Under the pieces are notes generated by a model. That model saw nothing but the letters and a program-made list of their open reading frames with translations. It was not told the DNA's origin and searched no databases. Position numbers and translations under genes: made by a program. This document shows, one piece after another, positions 42,691 to 53,279 of a stretch of DNA of 64,000 bases (the first letter of the stretch is position 1; the number at the start of each line of letters is the position of its first letter). The DNA is from Alteribacillus bidgolensis (GTDB lineage: Bacteria > Bacillota > Bacilli > Bacillales > Marinococcaceae), in the NCBI RefSeq assembly GCF_002886255.1, contig NZ_KZ614149.1:4151272-4215271 (forward strand). Reading direction: 5' to 3'.

Positions 42691-44070
42691 TTATGCGTTT
42701 AAAAACTTCTTTAATTTTGGTGTTCTTTTAATGAGCAGGAAATCAATCATCCAAACGAAAATAAGTGATATTCCAACTAAAGGGAATAATACCCCAAGTA
42801 ATAAAAGGATGAAGGTTAAGGACTTCATTGTTTTGTTAGCTGGAGCTTTTGGAGCTCCCAACTCTCCGTTCGGCTTTCGTTTCCACCATAAGTAAAAGCC
42901 ACTTACAACAACTCCTACGATCCCTATACAAATAATAAGCCCAGCGAGTTGATTTATAAGTCCAAATTGTGATCCTTTGTGCAAAGTAATCCCCATAGCA
43001 ATCATCTTCCCTGCTGGACCATAGTCTTGAAAACGGTAATCAGCTAAAACGGCCCCTGTATACTGATCAATATGGATAGTGGCTTCGTCTTCCGCTTTTG
43101 GAGGAAATACAGATAACGTATACACTCCATCGGCTTCTTTAGGGAAAAATACATCGTAGCTCGGATAAACGTTCCTTTCTTTTGCAATAGCAACAACATC
43201 ATCAATAGACAATCTTTCATATTCCTGTATGGCAGAGGAAGGAACATCTAAATTTTCAGCTGCCCATGAAACATCTGCTACATCCTCCGTTTTAACATCA
43301 GAGGTTGGAGCTTCTCCGATCCAAATAGAAGGGGGATAGCCTACTCCAGTATTAGTCGCCAGATGTTGAACGCCATTTCCCCAGAGACCAGACCAAGGTA
43401 ATCCAGTGATGATTAAAAAGAACATCCCTGCCGATATCCAAAAAGCTGGAACCGCGTGTAGATCTCGCCTTAAAACGTTTTTTCCTTTCGAAAATCTCGG
43501 GAGCAGAGTACCCCATAATTTCTCGTTCCTTTTAGGCCGCCATAAGTAAATACCAGTGACAATAAGAATCAGTGCCCAGCATGCAGCTAATTCAACCATT
43601 CTATCCCCTGTTGTTCCGGCCATTAGTTCTCCATGAATTTCTTCTATTTTATTCATTAAACGTTCTTCATCATGAAGTTCGCCAACAATTTCTCCCGTAT
43701 AAGGATTTACAAAAACCGTTAGGGAAGAAGAATCATTAATAATTCCTACTTCTGCTGAGCGATGCGTATCTTCTCCAGGTCGGTATCGATCTACGTTTGC
43801 TTCAGGATATCTATCCATCACCGTTTCAATCTGTTTAGAAGGGGATATGACTTGCCCCTGTGCTTCCACTTGATAAAAATCCTGATACATAAATTGTTCA
43901 ATTTCAGATTTAAATAAATAAATGCCACCTGTGATAGCCAATATAAGAAGAAAAGGCATAAAAATTAATCCAGCATAAAAGTGCCAACGCCAAACGGCTT
44001 TATATAAATCCTTGGTTTTCATAGCATTTGTTGGTACATCATTATGTTTTTCATTCCGTGCTGTAGTCAT
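42691..44070 (-). CDS. PepSY-associated membrane protein (PepSY_TM family)
   Basis: 459 residues with four or five helices: one after WRWHFYAGLIFMPFLLI, two central, and a C-terminal pair near GVVVSGFYLWWKRK. PepSY repeats lie in the large extracytoplasmic loops. Intramembrane histidines in WRWHFYAG, EIHGEL, RDLHAVPAFW and ITLHKGSQF are of the kind that bind haem in related ferric-reductase-like proteins. Regulator and neighbours suggest copper or haem/iron handling at the membrane. Paralogue of the broken gene at 44355-45763. Confidence 0.8.
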   Translation of the reverse strand: MTTARNEKHNDVPTNAMKTKDLYKAVWRWHFYAGLIFMPFLLILAITGGIYLFKSEIEQFMYQDFYQVEAQGQVISPSKQIETVMDRYPEANVDRYRPGEDTHRSAEVGIINDSSSLTVFVNPYTGEIVGELHDEERLMNKIEEIHGELMAGTTGDRMVELAACWALILIVTGIYLWRPKRNEKLWGTLLPRFSKGKNVLRRDLHAVPAFWISAGMFFLIITGLPWSGLWGNGVQHLATNTGVGYPPSIWIGEAPTSDVKTEDVADVSWAAENLDVPSSAIQEYERLSIDDVVAIAKERNVYPSYDVFFPKEADGVYTLSVFPPKAEDEATIHIDQYTGAVLADYRFQDYGPAGKMIAMGITLHKGSQFGLINQLAGLIICIGIVGVVVSGFYLWWKRKPNGELGAPKAPANKTMKSLTFILLLLGVLFPLVGISLIFVWMIDFLLIKRTPKLKKFLNA

Positions 44071-44105
44071 CTGTTCAGCTTTTCCTCCTCTTGATAGTCA
44101 AATGA

Positions 44106-44285
44106 TTACGATGAATTTGTTAACTTTTTTAGGTCCTCCACAATGGGATCCGTATCATTTTCTAGACCGTCGTACATGCTGATAACATTTCCTTCTGGAT
44201 CAATTAGAAAAAAGCCCGTCGCATGAATAATGTCATCCTGTTCTGGATCTTTTTTTACGCACTTTGAAAGAGATCCCGTGCAAGC
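44106..44285 (-). pseudogene. SCO1/SenC-family C-terminal remnant
   Basis: Minus strand reads VKKDPEQDDIIHATGFFLID, PEGNVISMYDGLEND, then PIVEDLKKLTNSS and a stop at 44106. This is the end of a SCO copper chaperone for cytochrome oxidase (the HATGFFLIDP segment carries the metal-binding His). The CxxxC half is gone. The gap 44286-44354 holds nothing else. Confidence 0.65.
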
Positions 44286-44354
44286 TGCTAGATTTCTTTT
44301 CCCTTCTTTTTACTAACCATAAATAGCTTCTGGAAAATATATTTGATAGAGGTA

Positions 44355-45763
44355 CTACCCCAACCATCGCTTCATCACTGGAACTCTCTTCATAACTAAC
44401 CAATCCAACAGAAAAACAACCAACAAGGAAATCCCGACTAATGGAAAGAATATGCCAAGGGCAATAACGATCAATGCAACCCCTTTAACAACTTGAAGTC
44501 ACTAGGAAGTTTGGGTGCACCTAATTTTCCGTTCGGTTTGCGTTTCTTCCACATGATAAGTCCACTCAATGGAATAATGATTAAAGCAAGGACCAAGAGG
44601 AGATTAAACATTTGATTGATAAACCCAAATTCACCTTGGTGAAAAGCAATACCAAGAGAAATAATCTTTCCCATGATTCCATAATCTTTCCATCCTAAAT
44701 GGGCTAAAACTTGTCCATCATATTGATCAATGTGCAACGTTTGTTGAGTCCAAGGTTTAGAAGCTGGATCTAGATATACGGTATAAACCCCCGTTTTGTC
44801 TTCAGGGAAGGCAATTTTATACCCTGGATGTACATTTTTAGACTCGGCAACTTGCATGATCTTTTCAATGGAAATCGGTGTTATCCCGCTGGCACCAGAC
44901 TCGGGCACAGGTAAGTTCTCCGCGGCCCAGGGAACGTCTGCCACGTCTTTAGTAGGGACGGCAGACTCTGGAAAGGCATATTTTTCCCAAGGCTGATCAC
45001 CTTCTGGACTACCGGTTCCGGTTTCATCGACAACGCTTTTTGCCATATTGCCCCAAACATCCGTCCACATAAGTCCAGATAACAGGACAATGGCAATAAA
45101 CAATGAAAACCAAAAAGCTGTCACGGCATGTATTTCACGCCAAAAAACGCGTTTCCCTTTAGAAAATCGAGGAAAAAGTATCCCGAATAACGATTTATTT
45201 TTGCGGGGCCACCATAAATAAATTCCTGTAATGATCAAGATCATTCCCCAGCAAGCGGTTAGTTCCACCCATCGATTGCCGAGAGTTCCACCCCAAAAGA
45301 TTCCATTATGCATGTCTTTAATCGTACTCATTAAGGTCTCGTCATCTTTAAGAGTACCGACAACATCGCTGCTGTAGGGGTTGACGAAAATGGTTATTGC
45401 TTCTCCGTTATTTGATATTCCTACTTCTGTTGTCCTATTTGCTGCAGGAGAAGGAGTATAACTCGTTATTTCTGCATTTGGATAGGCGTTTTTCACTTCA
45501 TTCACTTGTACCGTTGGATCGACTTTTTGTTGTCCTTCTTGTATGTAATAAAGATCCTGATACATGAAAGATTCTATTTGCGGTTTGAAAAGGTAAATAC
45601 CTCCTGTAATCGCAAGAAAAATGATAAAAGGGGCAAAAATAATCCCTGCATAAAAGTGCCATCTCCAAGTTGCTTTGTACAAATCATTCTGTTTTAAATT
45701 CTCATTGGTATGTTCTGGTTTACTAGAGGCGGTTTGTTGTTCTTTTTTAACGGTATTCATCAT
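44355..45763 (-). pseudogene. PepSY-associated membrane protein, single frameshift near the C-terminus
   Basis: 430 codons run from ATG 45763 to an early stop at 44471. The four His motifs are present (WRWHFYAG, DMHNGIF, REIHAVTAF, IAFHQGEF). Adding one G to the GGGG run near 44482 restores a last helix, VALIVIALGIFFPLVGISLL, and a basic end KRVPVMKRWLG to TAG 44355, matching the intact paralogue at 42691. Loss of only the final helix could leave partial function; a sequencing error in the G-run is possible. Starts 18 bases after ycnK. Confidence 0.75.
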
Positions 45764-45780
45764 TTCGTTCCTTTCCGTTC

Positions 45781-46377
45781 TTATTTATGATTGTTACAAC
45801 ATCCTGAATAACCTTGCATTTTTTGATAGACGACCTCCATGGCATCTTCAAAACGATAAATGTCACCGCCAAACCCCTTAATAAATTTCTCAGCATGTTC
45901 TCTTTGTTCAAATGTAAGTACCTGCGGTTGACAACAGGCGACATTTAAACTGGTATCCATGACATACCAAGTTAAAGAAGCACTTATCGTAGTGTTAACA
46001 AAAAAATCATGGCAAATCGCTTGTAGTACTTCTTCACCAATTTGACGGTGTCGAAGTAGTCCACAGTGAGCACAACATGCAGTTTCAACCTTGTCATTTG
46101 GCAATATTAAACGATAGGCTATCTTAGTGTTGTTCGGTTTATGGCAGTATACACAGTGGCTTTGGTATGAGAATGTTTGCTTATTATTTTCAACAAGGGA
46201 AATTCCTCCAAAGTTTTTAGCAACGAGTCCCTCTTCTACTAAAGGTTTAATATCTCGATAAATCGTCATTTCCGAGACATTAAAATATTCGCTTAGCTCA
46301 TTAATTTTCAACGTCTTTTTCTCTTTAATCAACTTTTGAATCTGCTTTTGTCTTTCAACCGGAAGCACCGTCTTCAC
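45781..46377 (-). CDS. ycnK: YcnK-type copper-responsive repressor (DeoR HTH + NosL-like domain)
   Basis: 198 residues. N-terminal DeoR winged helix (about 5-55, IKEKKTLKINELSEYFNVSE) and a C-terminal NosL-like copper-binding domain with Cys75-x2-Cys78 and Cys101-Cys102-x2-Cys105, plus a GCCNNHK tail. B. subtilis YcnK has this fusion and represses the copper importer gene ycnJ. Here it heads the PepSY cluster and lies divergent from a dead copper ATPase gene, so copper-linked control of the PepSY genes is likely. Confidence 0.82.
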   Translation of the reverse strand: MKTVLPVERQKQIQKLIKEKKTLKINELSEYFNVSEMTIYRDIKPLVEEGLVAKNFGGISLVENNKQTFSYQSHCVYCHKPNNTKIAYRLILPNDKVETACCAHCGLLRHRQIGEEVLQAICHDFFVNTTISASLTWYVMDTSLNVACCQPQVLTFEQREHAEKFIKGFGGDIYRFEDAMEVVYQKMQGYSGCCNNHK

Positions 46378-46402
46378 CTCTTTGTTAGATTATGATACTA
46401 TT

Positions 46403-46438
46403 TGATAAAAACAACAAACTACAACACGAATTTTATCA
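46403..46438. promoter_or_regulatory. Inverted TGATAAAA pair upstream of ycnK
   Basis: TGATAAAA at 46403-46410 and its inverse TTTTATCA at 46431-46438, with a third copy at 46490-46497 nearer copA. Position between two copper-linked transcripts makes it a candidate YcnK operator; unproven. Confidence 0.35.
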
Positions 46439-46526
46439 TTTTTATTGGAATTTTAAACAGTGATACTACGTAAAGTTATGAAAAGATTGTGATAAAATGT
46501 TATAAATCACATAATTAAACATAAAT

Positions 46527-48068
46527 ATGTATTGTCAGAATGAGAAAAGCTGCATCATTTGCAGACAAAAACAGCCCACCTTATATGAAAACGGTAAGGA
46601 ATCGAACGTACCTGTTGACCATATTCGTCCTGGGGATGTCGTGGTTCTTAGGGCGGACGAAAAAGTTCCGGTTGATGGACAAGTCATAAAAGGGACGATT
46701 GATGAATCTTTGTTACCGGAGAAAGTATGCCCGTTGAAAAAATACAGGAAATGCAGTATATGCAGGGACCATGAATCGAAAGGAATATTGAATGTTAAAG
46801 TAACGAAAAGAAAGACGGAAACAACGTTGTCCCAAATTATTCGCATTGTAGAAGAAGCGCAATTATCGAAGGCGCCGATTCAGCATATAGCGGATAAAAT
46901 TACGGAAGTTTTCGTACCCATTGTGATTACCATAGCCATGGTAACATTTGCAGTGTTATATTATTTTTCAACCAGGTTATGTATATGGAGCTTTGGAAAA
47001 AGCTATTGCAGTCTTAATCATTGCCTGTCCTTGCGCTCTTGGATTGGCCACCCCTACTTCTGTTATGGTTGGAAGTGGGCGAGCCTCACAGTTAGGACTT
47101 CTTTTCAAAGAAGGAAGGTTTCTTGAGTTGTTAGGTGAAACCAGCATCGTGGCCCTGGATAAAACAGGAACGATTACAAAAGGGGAACCACGGGTAACCG
47201 ACATTTACGTTAAACATATTAGAGAAAATGCATTCTTAGAAGTCGTGGGTGCAGTGGAAAACACTCAACCCACCCTTTAGCCAGGGCGATAGTAAAGGAG
47301 GTAAAAAAACAGGTAAATACTCTTCCAAGCGCCACTGACATACTGTCCTTTCCGGGATATGGTGTCCAAGCATCGATAAACGGCAAAAAAACGGTTATTA
47401 CCAATCCAAAGTATTATAAAAATAATCATATTTTTATCCAAAAGCGAAAAGAATGGTTAAAGAATGGGAGCGGGAAGGAAAAACGGTGATGATAGCATTC
47501 TATTAATTCCCGTTTTGCTGGGATTATTGCAGTCTCCGATGAAATAAAAAGATCATCAACAAAAGCAGTTTCTTGTTTGAAACAGATGGGGATAGAAGTA
47601 ATAATGTTGACAGGAGACAATAAAAATACTGCAGCAACTGTCGCGGAAAATTCGGGTATAAAAAAACAATATGCAGAGGTTACGCCACAGGAAGATCATA
47701 CAACAATTCCAACAAAAAGGTAATAGAATTGTGATGGCAGGGGATGGTATTTAATGATGCACCGGCGTTGACGGTGGCAAAAGTGGGGATTGCGATAGGA
47801 ACTGGTTCCGATGTGGCTATTGAATCAGGGGATATAACAATCATAAAAAGTGATTTAAATCGTGTGATGGATGCGATCTCCATTAGTAAAAAAACAACGA
47901 GAAATATAAAACAAAATTTTCTTTGGGCATTTTTATATAATGTTCTTATGATACCCATTGCAATGCTTGGTTTTTTTGGCTCCATGGTTGGCTGGTGCAG
48001 CAATGGCTTTGAGCTTAGTGTCCGTTGTATTAAATTCCCTTCGATTGAAGAAAATTAAAATATAATTA
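46527..48068 (+). pseudogene. copA: Copper-type P1B ATPase (CopA), multiply frameshifted
   Basis: Fragments in order: actuator domain (VPVDHIRPGDVVVLRADEKV, VDGQVIKGTIDESLL), the helix with IACPCALGLATPTS (CPC copper motif, about 47022), the phosphorylation site ALDKTGTITKG (about 47152), an N-domain with stops near 47490, MLTGDNKNTAATVAEN (about 47605), NDAPALTVAKVGIAIGTGSD (about 47750), and a final helix pair that changes frame near 47990. At least five lesions. The N-terminal metal-binding domains are missing. Confidence 0.85.
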
Positions 48069-48127
48069 TTTAGACAGAATTATGGTTAAATGATCTTCCA
48101 TTAAAGGTGGCGATTATGAAGTAATAA

Positions 48128-48171
48128 AGCCTAATTTCTCAGGATTTTAAAGGAGAAATTAGGCTTTTTTG
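48128..48171 (+). terminator. Terminator after the dead copA
   Basis: AGCCTAATTTCTC (48128-48140) pairs with GAGAAATTAGGCT (48153-48165), then TTTTT. Confidence 0.85.
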
Positions 48172-48586
48172 AGTTATCTTAGTGTTTTAGTAAGTTATTA
48201 GGTTTTCTTCACATTCTCCAACTTTTTTTGATGTTTCGTATCCGCCTAACGGCTTGACATTCGTGTTCAGAAAAATCATTTGTTGTCAAACCAAGAAAGG
48301 AGTTGATTCCGAAATGGAAATTGTTCTATGAAGTCAGCGAATGTAGAGACTATCGTAAAGAGTTGACGGGAGAGAGGATGAAAATGAATAAACATTAACG
48401 TTTATCCGTCTTTAAAGCTTATTAGTTTGGTCGGAGCTCTTACTATTCGGGCTAACCATCCGAATTGGGAAACTACTATCTTCATTTAGTCTCTTTTTTA
48501 TACGGAAATCGTACATGTTTGTCGTTCGTTTTCCTTTAGTCACAGGTTTGGGCTGACGTTGTTTTATTAAATCTAAAGTCCATGAT
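48172..48586. other. Gene-free stretch
   Basis: Contains a short reading frame with poor support and the words ACAGGTTTGGGCTGACGTTG (48542-48561), which resemble TAGGTGTTTGGGCTGGTGTT near 53581. No gene recognised. Confidence 0.35.
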
Positions 48587-48612
48587 GTTTTATTGAAGTT
48601 GTGATGGGGTAT
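48587..48612 (+). promoter_or_regulatory. SigB-type promoter of the GH18 gene
   Basis: GTTTTA (48587-48592), 14-base spacer, GGGTAT (48607-48612), a near-perfect general-stress promoter 57 bases before the ATG. Confidence 0.7.
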
Positions 48613-48668
48613 TAATTTTGCTACTATTTTTAAAGACGACGATTTTCCACGGAAAGGGTTGTTGTTTC

Positions 48669-49766
48669 ATGAAGAAACATTACCACCTTCAAATATTAGC
48701 AGCCTTACTCATTTTCACAGGAGGACTTTTTTTAGTGTCTATGTTTACAAGTAACAACACAGAAAAAGACCAAACACAACCTCAAAAACCTGAGTTAGAA
48801 CCGGTTGATTCAAACGTACTAATGGGATATGTACAGGATTTTCGAGATCCAGCATCAATTGATTATTCGAAGTTATCACATATTATTTTTTCATTTGCCC
48901 ATCCAGAAAAAGATGGGAGTCTCCTTATGGAAGATGATAAGGTATCAAATCTTAGCAAAATGGTACAAAAAGCACGCCAAGAAGATACAAAGGTGATGCT
49001 TGCTGTAGGTGGTGCGGAACATTTGAAAGGCGGAGAAACTTATGACTATTTTAAAACTGCGATAGCAAATCCAACTTCTCGTACAAAGCTTATTAACGAG
49101 CTCATTAAAATAACGAATGAAGAGAATCTTGATGGGATTGATATTGATTTTGAGCATCCTCGTTCAAAAGAGGACGCGCTATATTTAGCTGATTTTACAC
49201 AAGCATTAGGGGAAAAGCTTCACTCAAATGACAAAGAGCTATCTATAGCCGTCCATTCGAAGGTTAATAGTGAAACAGGAAAAGAAGTACAATCAGTTGT
49301 CTATAATCCATCTATGTTTCATTATGTTGACCATGTTAATGTTATGGCTTATGACGGTCAATGGGACGGGGAGTATAATGCTGCAAATTTATCACCCTAT
49401 TCATTCACTGAGAATATCGTAAACTATTGGTCCAATTTATTTGACAAACATGGGATTTCAAAGCAAAAGTTAGTATTAGGAGTACCTTTTTATGCACAAC
49501 CAGAAGACTTAGCGGATAAGCAAGTATCATATGATGCTATCATTAATCATGATCCTGAAAATGCAGAACGGGATAGAGTTAACTTAAACGGGACGACCTA
49601 TCATTATAATGGAGAAACAACAGTGATAAAGAAAACCAAACTTGCTCTTATTAACGGATTTGGCGGGATGGTGCTTTGGGAGTTGGGACATGATGCTGAT
49701 GGTGCGCATAGTTTAACAAGCGCAATTTTTGATGTTCAAAGAAAAAGGACTGAAAGGCCAGAATAA
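48669..49766 (+). CDS. Secreted or membrane-anchored GH18 glycoside hydrolase
   Basis: 365 residues: an N-terminal hydrophobic segment (about 8-27, uncleaved or signal), a short polar linker, and a GH18 barrel (about 48-350). The catalytic motif is exact: DGIDIDFE with Asp155, Asp158, Asp160 and proton donor Glu162; also SHIIFSFAHP, VMAYDGQWD and GGMVLWELGHD. Targets are chitin-like or peptidoglycan glycans. ATG 48669 with AAAGGG upstream. SigB-type promoter indicates stress expression. Confidence 0.85.
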   Translation: MKKHYHLQILAALLIFTGGLFLVSMFTSNNTEKDQTQPQKPELEPVDSNVLMGYVQDFRDPASIDYSKLSHIIFSFAHPEKDGSLLMEDDKVSNLSKMVQKARQEDTKVMLAVGGAEHLKGGETYDYFKTAIANPTSRTKLINELIKITNEENLDGIDIDFEHPRSKEDALYLADFTQALGEKLHSNDKELSIAVHSKVNSETGKEVQSVVYNPSMFHYVDHVNVMAYDGQWDGEYNAANLSPYSFTENIVNYWSNLFDKHGISKQKLVLGVPFYAQPEDLADKQVSYDAIINHDPENAERDRVNLNGTTYHYNGETTVIKKTKLALINGFGGMVLWELGHDADGAHSLTSAIFDVQRKRTERPE

Positions 49767-49771
49767 TATCC

Positions 49772-51053
49772 TGGACTAACCTAAAATAATGGGACAATAT
49801 AAAACACCTTCGAAATGGTACAATCAATGAAGTACTTTCTCGGAGGTGTTTTTGCATGGGCAAAAACGTTTATTCTAAAGAAATAAAGTGGGCGGTTGTT
49901 CAAGACAAACGGAGTGGAAAACGGACAAACCAGGAAATAATGGAGAAGTATGAAATAAAAATGTATCTCAAATGAAAACATGGATGAAGTGGTACAAAAC
50001 GGGAGAAATGTATCGTTTTGATCAACCCATAGGAAAACAATATATGTATGGCCATGGACCAGAGGGTAAGACAGAAGAAGAGCGTACAAATTGTCAGCTC
50101 ACCCATTTGAAGACGGAGAATGAGATCTTAAAAAAGTATTTAAAAGGAGTGGATAAAAGAATAGATCTGAATCTAGTTGGAAAGCTACGCAGAAAATACA
50201 CGGTAACAAAGTAATTGAACGTATTAAAGGTACCCCTTTCCACTTATTATCGTTGGGTTAAAGAAGAGACGGTAACATATAAGAATAAGTATGAAGATTT
50301 GATTATAGAGGTCTGTAAATCAACAAATTACCGAAATGGCATCGAAAGATACGAGCTATTTTAAAACGTCAACATCAAGTAAAGTTAAATCGGAATACCG
50401 TGCAAAAAATGATGCAAAAGCACCATCTCCAATGCAAGGTAAAACCAAAACGGAAGTGGAAATCTCAAGGGGAAAGTGAGGTTATAGCGCCTAACGTATT
50501 AAACCGTGATTTTCGTGCTGCGAAACCGAACGAAAAATGGGTTACTGACAATACGTATATTCAATATGGCAGTGAAACGTTGTACCTCTCGACCATTATG
50601 GATTTATATAATAATGAGGTTGTATCCTATAAGTTGTATTCGCATCAGCAGATATCGTTAGTGAAGGAGACATTAGAGGAAGCATTAAAGAAGAGAAATC
50701 ATCCAGAGGGTATTATTGTTCATACCGATCAAGGGAGTGTATACACGTCCTATGCCTACCAAAGTTATTTGAAGGAACATCACTTCATCGTAAATATGTC
50801 CAGGCATGGAAACTGTTGGGATAACGTGGTAATTGAATCCTTCCATTCCCATTTGAAAACAGAAGAATTTCAGTATTGTACGTATCATTCCTTAGATAAT
50901 AAGAAGTTGTTTCTAGAATTAGAAAATATATTCAACACTATAATGAAGAGCGAATACAAGAAAAACTAGGCTGCCTTACTCCAAAAGAGTTTGGAGTCAA
51001 AGCAGCCTAGCAGGTGTTTTATATCTGTCATTTAGCTATGGCAGTTTATCCCA
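49772..51053 (+). mobile_element. IS3-family (IS150 group) insertion sequence, inactivated by frameshifts
   Basis: About 1.28 kb bounded by related ends: left TGGACTAACC...ATATAAAACACC and right (inverted) TGGGATAAACTG...ATATAAAACACC. orfA starts at ATG 49856 (GGAGGTG upstream) and breaks near 49960. orfB has the full DDE set: WVTDNTYI, VHTDQGSVYTSYAY and NVVIESFHSHLKTE, but with frame changes near 50350 and 50935 before GCLTPKEFGVKAA. Direct target repeats could not be confirmed. It lies 5 bases after the GH18 stop codon. Confidence 0.85.
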
Positions 51054-51476
51054 TAATGCTTCTTTTTATTCTTCACTCGTCTGTAAACTATGAGTGTCCT
51101 ATGTTCTCTCATGTGTTTTATAGAATATTTTAATGAGTTCATTTCTCTCTAGCTCCTTATCCAGTGCAGCACTGCTGATTCTTGTTTATATGGCTATTGT
51201 AAAGCTAGTGGTAGAAAAACTTCGTGTTCACAACGCAAAAGTCAATGGATAAGTTCTACAAGAAGGAATAAAAAGAGCAAAAATGAAATATTTTCTGTGA
51301 AACGGGGATATTCCATCTTCCTCCTCCACTTCTAATGCAATAACTCTTTTCTTCTTCATTTAAATGTTTTTATTTAATGATCCAAATTTTTCCCGATTGT
51401 TCTGCGAATTCTGTAACAAAGTGCGTGGGAGCATACAAGAGAAAAAATAGCGTTAATTTCGTTTTACAGATAACTC
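51054..51476. other. Gene-poor stretch with a 39-codon hydrophobic reading frame
   Basis: ATG 51133 to TAA 51250 would encode MSSFLSSSLSSAALLILVYM followed by AIVKLVVEKLRVHNAKVNG, one helix and a basic tail, but there is no ribosome site; it may be the tail of a lost permease. Nothing else is recognised. Confidence 0.35.
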
Positions 51477-53279
51477 TCATTGAAACTTATTTCTTCTAGT
51501 TGCTTTTACTGCTTTCCCTACACAGCCTACTACACCTAAAATACACACGCCAATTATTGTTATGATAATAATCAGGGTTTTCCTTCTCTTTTCTGTTCCC
51601 ATTTGGACAGCCCTTAGCATTTCATTTTTTCGTTCATCTAAGTATAAGGTTGAGAAATTCCGTAAAAGCCCGAGAGTATTTTTTGTATCCCATAATCCGC
51701 CTCGTCGTCCATCAGCAACTCCATTAATGGAACCGTCTTTTTTATTTAAGTCGAGGGCTTGAATCCCGCCGAAGTAGACAGATACATTCCTTGTTTCCAA
51801 ATCGTATCCTTTTTTTACAACATCTACCAATGTTTCTTCAGTAAAATCGTCCTCTACATACAGGATTTTATTTTCTCCATAGAACCGTTTAGCTTTAACA
51901 GCATCTTCAAGTGATTCATCAAAATAGAAATGTCTGGCTAACACTTGTGCCATCACAGAAGGAATTCGGTTTCCTCCAGGACTTCCGATTCCAATAACTC
52001 TCTCATCATTGGTATATATTGTCGGAGCTGTTAAACTTCTTGAGCGCTTGCCAGGTTCATAACGGTTTGGTGATTCGCTGTTATTACTGAAATTTTCAAG
52101 GGAATTATTCATAAAAAAACCAGCTGTATACTTTCCTGAACCAAAGAAATTACTTAATGTATGGGTTGCAGATACGACCATTCCATCTGGATCTATAATG
52201 ACAAAATGTGTCGTGTCTGTATGTTCGTCGTCGACATGTTCCTCATCATTCCCTGCTTCTCGAGAAGGATCGGAAGGAGAAATTTGGTCGGCCAGGTTAT
52301 CGATATGTTCAGCGCTGGTGAGCTGATCGATATCCATATCAGTAAAGGATGGATCACCGATTTCTGTTATTCGGTCATTTTTTGTTATTTTAGAAATCTC
52401 CGTCATTAAGTGGATAAATTCTCCTTTGTTTTCCTTTGTTTCAGCTATATTTAATTTTTCAGCAAGCAGTAATGACTGAACGATTGACACTCCGGCAAGA
52501 GGCGGACTGGCAGAAAAAATGGTTCCGTCCTTGAGTTCTCCTTTCACAGGATATGTGACCTCAACTTCATATTCTTTCAGCTCTTCTTCGTCGAGGTATG
52601 GAACAGCTTCCGTTACTTGCTTACTGATTTCACCGTCATAAAAAGCGCTCGGACCGTTTTCTTTGATTTCAGTTAAGGTTTTGGCTAGTTCCTCCTGTTT
52701 TAACGTCTCTCCTGGCTCAATCGCTTCCCCATCAGGAAAGAAATGCGGCATAGCTTCTACCGGCAGGCGATAAGAAGCGGCCGTAAGACGTTCCCATAAT
52801 AGGTGATCCACTTCAAATCCATCTTTAGCTAGCAAAATTGCAGGGGAAACAAGCTGATCGAACGGGGTTAACCCATAATCCTGATGGATATGTTCCAGCC
52901 CTTTAACGAGACTGGGGACACCGGATACTTTGTTACCCTGGTCTTCATCCGAAGGAGCGGTTACCCGGTAGTCATAAACAATCGGTTCGTTTTCATCGGG
53001 CGGTAGAAGCAACATTTCCCCACCCCCGCCAATGCCGGATCCAAACGGTTCTACCACTCCCAGCGCATAAGAAACGGCAATGGCAGCATCAACGGCATTG
53101 CCTCCGTTTTCCAGTACCTCCATACCCACTTCCACTGCCTCAGGGTGGGAAGCACTTACGCCATAATTGTCATATGTATCATCAGAAATAGTCTGAGTAT
53201 TTTCCTCACTAAATACGGAACTTGGCCCTAGAAAAAAAACAATTATAATCAAACAAAACGAGAGTAAGTTTTTTAGCAA
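51477..53279 (-). CDS. CapD/GGT-type gamma-glutamyltranspeptidase with C-terminal membrane anchor
   Basis: 600 residues. TTG 53279 (GGGAGGTG 9 bases upstream) gives a clean signal peptide LLSFCLIIIVFFLGPSSVFS. The Ntn-hydrolase core has ENGGNAVDAAIAVSYALGVV, GSGIGGGGEML, and the autocleavage/nucleophile Thr356 in DTTHFV, then APTIYTN and GIGSPGGNRI. Unusually the C-terminus has a further helix (TLIIIITIIGVCILGVVG) and a basic end, anchoring the small subunit. Homologues cleave or transfer poly-gamma-glutamate (CapD) or hydrolyse it (PgsS/Ggt). Divergent from a second such gene. Confidence 0.87.
   Translation of the reverse strand: MLKNLLSFCLIIIVFFLGPSSVFSEENTQTISDDTYDNYGVSASHPEAVEVGMEVLENGGNAVDAAIAVSYALGVVEPFGSGIGGGGEMLLLPPDENEPIVYDYRVTAPSDEDQGNKVSGVPSLVKGLEHIHQDYGLTPFDQLVSPAILLAKDGFEVDHLLWERLTAASYRLPVEAMPHFFPDGEAIEPGETLKQEELAKTLTEIKENGPSAFYDGEISKQVTEAVPYLDEEELKEYEVEVTYPVKGELKDGTIFSASPPLAGVSIVQSLLLAEKLNIAETKENKGEFIHLMTEISKITKNDRITEIGDPSFTDMDIDQLTSAEHIDNLADQISPSDPSREAGNDEEHVDDEHTDTTHFVIIDPDGMVVSATHTLSNFFGSGKYTAGFFMNNSLENFSNNSESPNRYEPGKRSRSLTAPTIYTNDERVIGIGSPGGNRIPSVMAQVLARHFYFDESLEDAVKAKRFYGENKILYVEDDFTEETLVDVVKKGYDLETRNVSVYFGGIQALDLNKKDGSINGVADGRRGGLWDTKNTLGLLRNFSTLYLDERKNEMLRAVQMGTEKRRKTLIIIITIIGVCILGVVGCVGKAVKATRRNKFQ

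Noticed and set aside
46535..46846. Minus-strand 103-codon frame under copA
   Set aside because: Antisense shadow of the copA actuator domain, with no ribosome site and no family resemblance.
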